A model generated the notes under the pieces. The model was not told the DNA's origin. It was given only the letters and a program-made list of their open reading frames with translations, and did no database searches. 10,008 nucleotides of DNA from Microcoleaceae cyanobacterium UBA9251 (lineage in GTDB: Bacteria > Cyanobacteriota > Cyanobacteriia > Cyanobacteriales > Microcoleaceae): assembly GCA_003542015.1 (NCBI GenBank), contig DPLL01000333.1:4496-14503 (forward strand). The letters are read 5' to 3'. The position numbers were made by a program, and so were the translations under genes. How positions within the stretch are numbered: the first letter of the stretch is position 1; each line of letters begins with the position of its first letter. Below, in pieces: positions 1-5,753 of the stretch.

Positions 1-32
1 TGAAAAATTATACTTTAGATTGGGTTAGGAAT

Positions 33-695
33 ATGAGTCAGTACAAGTTAATTATTTTCGATTTTGATGGCACTTTGGCAATTACTCACAAAGCCATTGT
101 CTTTTGCATCACCAAAACTTTTGAAAAATTCCAGATCGCGCCGCCTGCGTCATCTACAATTCGATCTACTATCGGCATGAATTTAGCCCATACTTTCAAA
201 ATCCTTGCTCCGGCGATCGATGAAACCCAAATTCCTGTATGGATTGAAACTTACCGCTCCTATTATCGCACAGAAGGTGAAAAACAACTAGAGCTATTTC
301 CCGGAACCAAGACCATCTTGCAGTTGGCAAGCCAATCGGGATTAAGCCTTGGAGTTTTCAGCAATAAACAGGTTAATTTTGTCAATTTATTTTTGGATAA
401 ATTCAAAATTCACAGTTTTTTTGACTTAATTGTAGGTGATAACGGAGAAATCACTCAGAAACCTGATTCGACTGTATTTGACTCGATTCTTAAACCGCTT
501 TTTCCAGATTTAGATAATAGTCACGTTTTAGTGGTTGGCGATACAGCCGTTGATTTGCTGTTTGCTAAAAATGCTGGAATAGATGCTTGTTGGGCGGCCT
601 ATGGATATGGCGATCGCACTGAATGTTTGGGGCTGCAACCGAGGTTTGTGATTAATAATATTTCGGAACTAGACCGGATTATTCAAGATAAATGA
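33..695 (+). CDS. HAD-superfamily phosphatase, phosphoglycolate phosphatase-like
   Basis: A 220-residue cytoplasmic hydrolase that should remove phosphate from a small phosphorylated metabolite through an aspartyl-phosphate intermediate. All four HAD motifs are visible: motif I DFDGT with nucleophile D10 and acid/base D12, motif II S110-N111, motif III K143-P144, and motif IV GDTAVD with D170 and D174 for Mg2+. Residues of about 15-85 form the helical cap expected of the Gph/PGP subfamily, and the length is normal for that family. The start has a weak TAGGA two bases upstream; no better in-frame start is seen. The gene before it is outside the window, so operon membership is unknown. The substrate could be 2-phosphoglycolate from photorespiration, pyrophosphate or a nucleotide; sequence alone does not decide. 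The family is sure, the substrate is not. Confidence 0.88.
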   Translation: MSQYKLIIFDFDGTLAITHKAIVFCITKTFEKFQIAPPASSTIRSTIGMNLAHTFKILAPAIDETQIPVWIETYRSYYRTEGEKQLELFPGTKTILQLASQSGLSLGVFSNKQVNFVNLFLDKFKIHSFFDLIVGDNGEITQKPDSTVFDSILKPLFPDLDNSHVLVVGDTAVDLLFAKNAGIDACWAAYGYGDRTECLGLQPRFVINNISELDRIIQDK

Positions 696-696
696 C

Positions 697-802
697 ATAT
701 AGCCTTTCTCAGTAACAGTGCGGTGCACGCTTGATATAGGGCATAGGGCATAGGCCTCCGTGGGCATAGGGCATACCTCACCAAGATTGAGAACTGCTAT
801 AT
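697..802. repeat. Small inverted-repeat element (MITE-like) with internal duplicated heptamers
   Basis: The ends at 697-711 (ATATAGCCTTTCTCA) and 788-802 (TGAGAACTGCTATAT) are inverted repeats matching at 13 of 15 positions. Inside, a 14-base unit GGGCATAGGGCATA (itself two heptamers) occurs at 739-752 and again at 762-775 with nine bases between. The 106-base size, lack of an ORF and terminal inverted repeats fit a non-autonomous transposable element. It starts two bases after the stop codon of the HAD phosphatase gene. No clear target-site duplication is visible. Confidence 0.6.
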
Positions 803-985
803 AATTGACAATTTGTAACTATTTAAAGCCCAAGACAAATGATCGATACCAGAATTTGTGTTATGGTAAATTACTGCCAAAAATTATCTCTATCCCTGAG
901 CACTTCGGCTTGAGAAAAACATGGCAATTCCTGGTAAGCTTTAGGGTACAGGGTAAACGGCGATCGAAAATAAAACCAATTTATA
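803..985. other. Intergenic stretch with no supported gene
   Basis: Nothing convincing is seen here. A 67-residue open frame (805-1008, plus) starts with no ribosome binding site, has no recognisable motif or membrane segment, and overlaps the reconstructed minus-strand remnant beyond 986. I treat it as chance. Confidence 0.5.
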
Positions 986-1364
986 TCAACTTATGCAGCT
1001 CGATATAAACGTTCCTTCTGAAACCCGATCGCCAATTCGCGCCGGCGGCACTGTACCGACTTCAGCAACTGTTTGAGACTGAGGAGAGTTTGCAGTTTCT
1101 AACTCCTTTGGGGGTAATTCACGAATTGTCGCCGTTACTTTTGGGGCTGTGACTCTCGGCTGTTTCTGCTAAAGTGCGATGGTTCAACCTCAACCGCGAT
1201 CGGCGTTTCATCTGAGATACTCCTAGAGACAGCACCACCTTCTAGCGGAACTTCTGGAGTTAGGTTATCCTGAATTTGAGCCGTCGCGGCTGCAAAAGCA
1301 CAGCCACGCCAGAAACCAAAAAACACAGCCAAAAAGCTCTAACGGAGGTTGTATTCTTAACCAT
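986..1364 (-). pseudogene. Frameshifted remnant of a secreted or envelope protein (N-terminal part)
   Basis: Reading the minus strand from an ATG at 1364-1362 gives a good signal-peptide start (MVKNTTSVRAFWLCF..., basic then hydrophobic), which runs into a stop after 34 residues. A shift into a second frame between about 1332 and 1299 gives AFAAATAQIQ, a typical signal-peptidase I site (A-x-A), and continues through LTPEVPLEGG to a stop at 1137-1135. A further shift near 1150-1170 gives a third frame, with IRELPPKELET, then SQTVAEVGTVPPARIGDR, ending at the TGA 988-986. The three frames join into one Pro/Glu/Ser-rich secreted protein of about 125 residues, so this looks like one gene broken by two frameshifts and truncated at its 3' end. 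The family is not recognised. A chance origin is less likely because the signal peptide and cleavage site line up across the first shift. Confidence 0.5.
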
Positions 1365-1449
1365 AACACTCACACCACTTCTGCAAAAATCAAACGAGAA
1401 AATCTTAACTAAATTTTTCTAAAATCGATGTAATTTTTGTAACCAACAT

Positions 1450-1455
1450 TATAAT
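1450..1455 (+). promoter_or_regulatory. Possible -10 box ahead of the SPP homologue
   Basis: A perfect TATAAT lies in an AT-rich stretch 58 bases upstream of the ATG at 1514. No good -35 hexamer is found 15-19 bases before it, so this is a weak promoter call based on one box. Confidence 0.3.
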
Positions 1456-1470
1456 ACTCAGATATTTTTA

Positions 1471-1505
1471 TTCCCAATTCCCAATTACCCATTCCCCATT
1501 CCCCA
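1471..1505 (+). repeat. Heptamer tandem repeat TTCCC(A/C)A, five copies
   Basis: Five 7-base units run head to tail: TTCCCAA twice, TTACCCA, then TTCCCCA twice. The array ends eight bases before the ATG at 1514 and would lie in the 5' leader of that gene, in place of a Shine-Dalgarno sequence. This is a short tandemly repeated repetitive (STRR) sequence of the kind common in filamentous cyanobacteria. Confidence 0.85.
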
Positions 1506-1513
1506 TAACCAGA

Positions 1514-2242
1514 ATGAATTTATTAGTAACAGACTTAGACAACACCCTAGTCGGAGATCACCCAGCAACTCTAGCCTTAAACCAGCAATTGCAATCAAAG
1601 CGATCGCAATTTTGTTTAGTCTACGCTACGGAGTCTTCTTATGCTTCCACTTGCGAATTAATCGCCCAAAACCAACTGCTAGCACCCGACTATTTAATCA
1701 CGGGTATAGGCAGCGAGATTTACCGAAACGGCATCATCGATTTAGATTGGGCAGAATATCTTTCTCAAAACTGGGATAAAATCGCCCTCGCCTCTTTAAC
1801 TCAGCAGTTTTCCCAGCTTAAACCCCAATCTTCCAATCAACAAAATCCTTGGAAGTTGAGTTTTTCTCTGGAATCAGTGACGGAAACCGCCTCTATTTTC
1901 CATGCGTTGCAGCAAAAATTAGCTGAATCTGGACTGGCTGCTCAAATAATTTTGAGCAGCAATGGAGAGGTAGATATTTTACCACAAACGAGCACTAAAG
2001 GCAACGCCCTTACTTATTTGCAAAAGCGCCTAAAAACTCCAGCCGATGCAACATTAGTGTGCGGCGATGCGCGCCATGATATCAGTATGTTTCAACAAGA
2101 CGTGCGGGGAGTAATAGTCGCGAATGCTCAGTCAGAACTCTTAGAATGGTACCGCGAATTTGGTGGTAAAAATCATTATTTAGCTAGTTCTGGCTGCGCT
2201 TGGGGAATCCTGGAAGGAATCGAATATTTTTGGGGATTGTAA
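1514..2242 (+). CDS. Sucrose-phosphate phosphatase homologue with altered active-site motifs
   Basis: A 242-residue HAD phosphatase of the sucrose-6F-phosphate phosphohydrolase (SPP) family, which would release sucrose from sucrose 6-phosphate, the last step of sucrose synthesis. Family hallmarks are motif I DLDNT (D7, D9) followed by VGD, the cap-side segments GSEIY (66-70) and KPQS...QNPWKLSF (103-117), motif III K162 in TKGNA, and CGD (D185) of motif IV. Length agrees with single-domain cyanobacterial SPP. Oddities: motif II, usually ATGRS, reads ATESS (38-42), and motif IV, usually CGDSGND, reads CGDARHD (183-189), so the Gly-Arg pair and the Mg-site Asn are replaced. Activity may be changed or lost. 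No sucrose-phosphate synthase gene is nearby. No Shine-Dalgarno precedes the ATG; a heptamer repeat sits there. The spp symbol is withheld because of the altered motifs. Confidence 0.82.
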   Translation: MNLLVTDLDNTLVGDHPATLALNQQLQSKRSQFCLVYATESSYASTCELIAQNQLLAPDYLITGIGSEIYRNGIIDLDWAEYLSQNWDKIALASLTQQFSQLKPQSSNQQNPWKLSFSLESVTETASIFHALQQKLAESGLAAQIILSSNGEVDILPQTSTKGNALTYLQKRLKTPADATLVCGDARHDISMFQQDVRGVIVANAQSELLEWYREFGGKNHYLASSGCAWGILEGIEYFWGL

Positions 2243-2247
2243 TTGCG

Positions 2248-2293
2248 AAATTGTTGTGGGGTGGGCATCCCGCCCGCCCCAAAAATACAATTT
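2248..2293. repeat. GC-rich hairpin between convergent spp-like and pstB genes
   Basis: An inner stem pairs GGGGTGGGC (2258-2266) with GCCCGCCCC (2272-2280) around a five-base loop, with one G-T pair. An outer stem pairs AAATTGT (2248-2254) with ACAATTT (2287-2293). It starts six bases after the stop codon at 2242 and lies 25 bases beyond the end of pstB on the other strand. No T-run follows the stem in either direction, so it is not a classical terminator; it may protect 3' ends or be a dispersed palindromic repeat. Confidence 0.6.
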
Positions 2294-2317
2294 ATATCCG
2301 AGACAGTTGACAACAAA

Positions 2318-3118
2318 TCAGCCAAAACGACCGCTGACATATTCCATAGTAGAAACTTCCTTCGGACTTTGGAAAATCACCTCAGTCTTGTCGCACTCCA
2401 CAAGATAGCCGAACCGCTTCCCATCGTCAGAAAGTTTAGCATTGAAAAAAGCAGTCAGGTCAGAAACGCGAGAAGCTTGCTGCATATTGTGAGTAACGAT
2501 GACAATCGTATACTGCTCTTTCAGTTCCCGCATCAACTCCTCAATTTTGCTAGTAGAAATCGGGTCAAGAGAAGCGCAAGGTTCATCCATTAATACTACA
2601 TCAGGATTAATCGCGATCGCCCTAGCAATACACAAACGCTGCTGCTGGCCACCCGAAAGAGAAAAACCGCTTTGCTTCAGCTTATCCTTCACCTCACTCC
2701 ACAAATAAGCTTGGCGAAGCGATTTTTCCACCAACTCATCCATATCGCCCTTATAATTATTCACCCTTGCACCGTAAGCAATATTGTCATAAATCGACTT
2801 CGGGAAAGGATTCGGCTTTTGAAACACCATCCCAATCTTGCGGCGCACCTCCACAGCATCAATATCAGGATCATATAGATTTTGACCGTGATAATAAATT
2901 TGACCGTTTAAACGAAAACCATTAACCAAATCGTTAAGACGATTAAAACATCGCAGAATTGTACTTTTGCCACAGCCAGACGGCCCGATAAAAGCAGTAA
3001 TCTGATTTTTGGGAATCTCAATCGAAACATTTTTCACAGCTTGAAAAGCGCCGTAAAAAATATTGATATTATCTACCTGCAAAACTGTTTCAGTCTTTTG
3101 TTCCACTTGCATCATCAT
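2318..3118 (-). CDS. pstB: Phosphate ABC transporter ATP-binding protein PstB
   Basis: The cytoplasmic ATPase of the high-affinity phosphate importer; a dimer drives the PstC-PstA channel. In the 266 residues the ABC motifs appear in order: Walker A GPSGCGKST (45-53), Q-loop MVFQKPNPFP (Q100), signature LSGGQQQR (154-161), Walker B VVLMDEP (174-180), D-loop SLD (183-185) and switch His H210. The QKPNPFPKSIYDNIAYG segment and the C-terminal F(Q)SPKEVSTMEYVSGRFG tail are typical of PstB rather than other ABC ATPases. Length is standard. Three ATG codons in a row open the gene; a GGAG at 3133-3130 lies 11 bases before the first, which favours that start. It is the last gene of the pst group, 141 bases after pstA, and no phoU follows it; the next gene is convergent. 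Confidence 0.97.
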   Translation of the reverse strand: MMMQVEQKTETVLQVDNINIFYGAFQAVKNVSIEIPKNQITAFIGPSGCGKSTILRCFNRLNDLVNGFRLNGQIYYHGQNLYDPDIDAVEVRRKIGMVFQKPNPFPKSIYDNIAYGARVNNYKGDMDELVEKSLRQAYLWSEVKDKLKQSGFSLSGGQQQRLCIARAIAINPDVVLMDEPCASLDPISTSKIEELMRELKEQYTIVIVTHNMQQASRVSDLTAFFNAKLSDDGKRFGYLVECDKTEVIFQSPKEVSTMEYVSGRFG

Positions 3119-3163
3119 ACAGTTAAATACTCCAAGCGAATTTTACAAACTAAGCGGAAAATG

Positions 3164-3248
3164 TTATTAGTTATTAGTTGTGAGTTATTGGTTATTGGTT
3201 ATTACCAGCCCCCAGGGAGGAACAAATAACAAATAACAAATAACAAAT
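3164..3248. repeat. Two heptamer arrays facing each other in the pstA-pstB spacer
   Basis: On the plus strand, TTATTAG occurs twice (3164-3177) and TTATTGG twice (3185-3198), then after a GC-rich 20-base centre AACAAAT occurs four times (3221-3248). The right array read in reverse is ATTTGTT repeats, so the two arrays can pair imperfectly (GTTATT with AATAAC) into a long AT-rich hairpin with a loop around 3205-3220. In the direction of pst transcription the array begins 11 bases after the pstA stop codon and ends about 45 bases before the pstB start. Confidence 0.75.
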
Positions 3249-3259
3249 GACTAATGACT

Positions 3260-4156
3260 TCAATAAACCTTTTGGCGAGTTGCCCAGCGAGAAAGAATAC
3301 TCGTCAGCAAAACCATGAACACCAAAATTAAAGATGCCGCCCAAGCCAACTCTTTCTGTGCCTGAAAAGGAACCGTTGCAAAGTTGTACACCAAAACCGA
3401 AAGCGACGGAGTTGGCTTATCAAATCCAGCCGGCCAAAAAGGCGAATTTAGCGCAGTGAAAATCAAAGGAGCCGTTTCTCCCGCAGCGCGGGCAATTGCC
3501 AGAGTTACACCAGTTAAAATAGCCGGAATTGCCGCAGGTAAAACCACCTGCAACACCGTTTGATAATTTGATGCACCCACACCAACCGATGCCCATCTAA
3601 TATCTTGAGGGACGATTTGTAGAGCTTCGTCAGTAGTTCGCACAATCGTCGGCAACATCAGCACTGCCAGGGCGGCACCGCCTGCAATTGCCGAAAAGCC
3701 TCCCATATTTACCACAAACAAACCGTAGGCAAATACCCCCGCAATAATCGAAGGAACACCGCTGAGGACATTAGTAGCAAAACGCACCCAGCGAGCTATA
3801 TTGCCACTACTGAACTCGGATAAATAAACGGCGGCCAATACACCAAAAGGAACAGCAATTAAAGAAGCAATTCCCACCGTCATCAATGTACCAAGAATTG
3901 CATTAGCAATACCGCCTCCCGATAGTCCGGGCGGCGGTGGCAGCTTGGTAAACAAGTCTAAATTCAGGCGATTGAAACCTTGTATAGTGACGTAGGAAAG
4001 CACTGCAAACAAAGGCAACAGAGTAATTGTTAAACAGGCTCCCGCTAATACTGTCATCGCCATATTGAACAGCGATTTGGGACTGTTTTTAACTTTTTTT
4101 AAACTGCCTGTCTTCGAGGCAAAAGAATCTAGACCTTCGGAGGTTCTGTTTGACAT
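3260..4156 (-). CDS. pstA: Phosphate ABC transporter permease PstA
   Basis: One of the two inner-membrane permease subunits that form the phosphate channel with PstC. The 298 residues show a hydrophilic N-terminal tail (1-30) and about six membrane segments (roughly 32-58, 83-112, 125-150, 156-172, 203-225, 270-290). The cytoplasmic coupling loop for PstB is the EAA-type stretch at about 177-230, EALQIVPQDIRWASVGVGAS followed by ARAAGETAPLIFTA, the form typical of PstA. SGGGIANAILGT and the glycine-rich VPSIIAG are also characteristic. Length matches the family. The ATG at 4156 is the only reasonable start, with no clear Shine-Dalgarno. It is the third gene of the pst group: 169 bases separate it from pstC, a gap largely filled by a degraded repeat element. 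Confidence 0.96.
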   Translation of the reverse strand: MSNRTSEGLDSFASKTGSLKKVKNSPKSLFNMAMTVLAGACLTITLLPLFAVLSYVTIQGFNRLNLDLFTKLPPPPGLSGGGIANAILGTLMTVGIASLIAVPFGVLAAVYLSEFSSGNIARWVRFATNVLSGVPSIIAGVFAYGLFVVNMGGFSAIAGGAALAVLMLPTIVRTTDEALQIVPQDIRWASVGVGASNYQTVLQVVLPAAIPAILTGVTLAIARAAGETAPLIFTALNSPFWPAGFDKPTPSLSVLVYNFATVPFQAQKELAWAASLILVFMVLLTSILSRWATRQKVY

Positions 4157-4196
4157 AAATTAAAACTGTATGGGAATTTGCGGCAAACTTTTATAG

Positions 4197-4321
4197 TCCT
4201 GGACGCAGAAGAGTGTCTGTCATGGTAAATTAAACGCAGTGTTGTGAAGCAACGAGAGAGATTCTTCGCAACGCAAAGCCTACGCTCAGAATGACAGAAT
4301 TACCTTGAAATGCGTCAGTCC
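4197..4321. repeat. Degraded copy of the AGGACTTACGCA inverted-repeat element
   Basis: The right part, 4246-4321, aligns with 8569-8634 between bioB and bioY: both begin GAAGCAACGAG and end TTGAAATGCGT(C/A)AGTCC. They differ by a few substitutions, and this copy carries about 11 extra bases in the centre (AACGCAAAGCCTACGC in place of TTCGC). The left part (GGACGCA near 4201, TCATG near 4220) is only loosely similar. It fills the spacer between pstC and pstA, upstream of the pstA start in the operon. Confidence 0.6.
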
Positions 4322-4325
4322 CATT

Positions 4326-5282
4326 TTAGTTGTACTTCGCTCTAACTTGAGAAACAATCCACTCTGCCAAAATATTAACAATCAGGGTCATAATAAACAG
4401 AATTAGCCCCGTGTACATCAGAGCTGATACTTGCAACCCGGAAGCTTCCGCAAACTGATTTGCCATCAAAGAAGCAATAGTATTTGCAGGAGCTAGCACA
4501 GAAAGACTCAACTGATTGGAATTGCCAATTAACAGAGTTGCAGCCATTGTTTCCCCCATAGCGCGACCCAAACCGAGCATAATTCCGCCGACAATGCCGG
4601 AGAAAGCAGCAGGTACGAGCACTCTAAAAATGGTTGTCCAGCGAGTAGCTCCTAAGCCTAAAGATGCTTGTCGCAATTCGGGAGGAAGACTTACCAAAGA
4701 GTCGCGGGAGATAGCAGTAATAATGGGCAAAGTCATAATTCCCAAAATTACTCCGGCTGGTAACATTCCCGGACCCACTGGCGGGGTGCTAAAAATTGGC
4801 AGCCATCCGAAAGTGCCGTTGAGAAACTTTCCGAGAGTGCTAATAATGGGAATCAATACAGCAATTCCCCACAAACCGTAAACTACGCTAGGAATGGCTG
4901 CTAAGAGTTCTACCAAAAAAACCAAGGCTGTGCGGATTGGTAGCGGTAGAAAATCTTCACTCAAGAAGATAGCAGTTCCTACTCCTAATGGTACTGCAAT
5001 TAGGAGCCCGATCGCCGAACTGACGATCGTCCCATAAATCATCGGCAGGGCGCCGTACTCTTCTTTAACCGGATTCCAGCTACTGCTAAATAGAAATCCC
5101 AAACCGTACTGTTGAATAGCGGGTAACGCTCTGAAAGTAACCGTGAGCGCTATTACCAGCAAAATCACACCAATTCCTAGACCCAAAATCCGAGTCAGCC
5201 AGATGAAGGCTTGGTCTAAGGACTTTTCTAGCTGAGAGCGGGAACGGCTCTCTGATTGAGCGCTCTGATTATCTGAAATCAT
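4326..5282 (-). CDS. pstC: Phosphate ABC transporter permease PstC
   Basis: The second permease subunit of the phosphate importer, in the inner membrane. From the ATG at 5282 it has 318 residues: a polar, serine-rich N-terminal tail (1-28), a first membrane segment (about 30-52), the PstC hallmark SSWNPVKEEYGALPMIYGTI (67-86) in the periplasmic loop, and five further membrane segments (about 87-107, 116-150, 175-192, 222-245, 286-309). The PstB-coupling EAA loop is at about 194-246, with PPELRQASLGLGATRW and GRAMGETMA. A TTG at 5297 would add five residues (MGFFS), but neither start has a Shine-Dalgarno, so the ATG is preferred. It follows pstS after a 470-base spacer rich in repeats, so pstS may also be transcribed alone and pstCAB at a lower level. 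Confidence 0.95.
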   Translation of the reverse strand: MISDNQSAQSESRSRSQLEKSLDQAFIWLTRILGLGIGVILLVIALTVTFRALPAIQQYGLGFLFSSSWNPVKEEYGALPMIYGTIVSSAIGLLIAVPLGVGTAIFLSEDFLPLPIRTALVFLVELLAAIPSVVYGLWGIAVLIPIISTLGKFLNGTFGWLPIFSTPPVGPGMLPAGVILGIMTLPIITAISRDSLVSLPPELRQASLGLGATRWTTIFRVLVPAAFSGIVGGIMLGLGRAMGETMAATLLIGNSNQLSLSVLAPANTIASLMANQFAEASGLQVSALMYTGLILFIMTLIVNILAEWIVSQVRAKYN

Positions 5283-5370
5283 AGAAAAAAAACCCAATAA
5301 TAGTGAAAAAGAGTAATTTTAAGAAAAAGCTAGAAGGAAGCAGAAAGAAAGACCATAGATTAAATCCAAG

Positions 5371-5430
5371 ATGGGCGGGTTAATTAATCCCCTGATTGTT
5401 CAACAAATATTTCTGGTTCAACCCGCCCAT
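5371..5430. repeat. Inverted repeat ATGGGCGGGTT / AACCCGCCCAT
   Basis: The 11-base arms at 5371-5381 and 5420-5430 are perfect inverted repeats around a 38-base AT-rich centre. It lies in the pstS-pstC spacer, 89 bases upstream of the pstC ATG on the transcribed strand. No T-run follows, so termination is not supported. Its GGGCGGG core resembles the hairpin at 2258-2280 and may belong to the same dispersed palindrome class. Confidence 0.65.
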
Positions 5431-5481
5431 TATATCTTGAAAGAGGTAGATTGCGATTTACCGTTGGGTAGGGGCGGGTTA

Positions 5482-5594
5482 CTGAGCGTAGTCGAAGTAT
5501 ATGAGATTGTGGGTTTTAGGCAATTATTGTTGGTGAACCCTTCGACCCTTCGACCCTTCGACTCCGCTCAGGGCACCGCTTCGCTCAGGGCATC
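5482..5594. repeat. Long inverted repeat and tandem CCCTTCGA units in the pstS-pstC spacer
   Basis: CTGAGCGTAGTCGAAG (5482-5497) is the reverse complement of 5556-5571 (CTTCGACTCCGCTCAG) at 15 of 16 positions, with 58 bases between. CCCTTCGA is repeated three times in tandem at 5538-5561, and CGCTCAGGGCA occurs twice (5566-5576 and 5584-5594). In the pst transcript this would make a stable hairpin after pstS, which could protect the pstS message or limit read-through into pstC. Confidence 0.65.
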
Positions 5595-5674
5595 GCCCGC
5601 CTCTACAGAAATATCTCTCTTCTTTCTTCCTTCTTTTTACCCACTCCCTAAGCCGAAAGGCTTTTTCCCTCTGA

Positions 5675-5743
5675 CAACAGTCAACAGTCAACAGTCAACA
5701 GTCAACTGCCAACAGTCAACTGCCAACAGTCAACTGTCAACAG
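5675..5743. repeat. Heptamer tandem repeat CAACAGT / CAACTG(C/T), almost ten copies
   Basis: Nine full 7-base units plus a six-base partial run without interruption. The order is CAACAGT four times, CAACTGC, CAACAGT, CAACTGC, CAACAGT, CAACTGT and a final CAACAG. CAACAGT and the reverse complement of CAACTG units can pair, so the array is partly self-complementary. It begins ten bases after the pstS stop codon in the direction of transcription. It is the longest STRR of the window and a likely site of copy-number variation between strains. Confidence 0.9.
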
Positions 5744-5753
5744 ACTTCTATTA

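Noticed and set aside
805..1008. 67-residue plus-strand open frame
   Set aside because: No ribosome binding site, no motif, composition not coding-like, and it overlaps the better supported minus-strand remnant.
1404..1420. Pho box ahead of the SPP-like gene
   Set aside because: CTTAACTA is a good half-site, but the second position (TTTTCTAA) matches poorly and the distance to the TATAAT at 1450 is too long.
1436..1444. BirA (biotin repressor) half-site TTGTAACC
   Set aside because: No inverted partner GGTTxACAA at the expected distance, and the neighbouring gene is not a biotin gene.
2243..2593. 116-residue plus-strand open frame straight after the SPP-like gene
   Set aside because: It begins at a non-ATG codon inside the hairpin region and is mostly opposite the pstB 3' end; no family resemblance.
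4516..4881. 121-residue plus-strand open frame
   Set aside because: Antisense shadow of pstC with proline/lysine-rich nonsense composition.
5371..5430. Intrinsic terminator after pstS
   Set aside because: The loop is 38 bases and no T-run follows on the transcribed strand.
5675..5743. CRISPR array
   Set aside because: Seven-base units with no spacers between them; this is a tandem repeat, and no cas gene is present.
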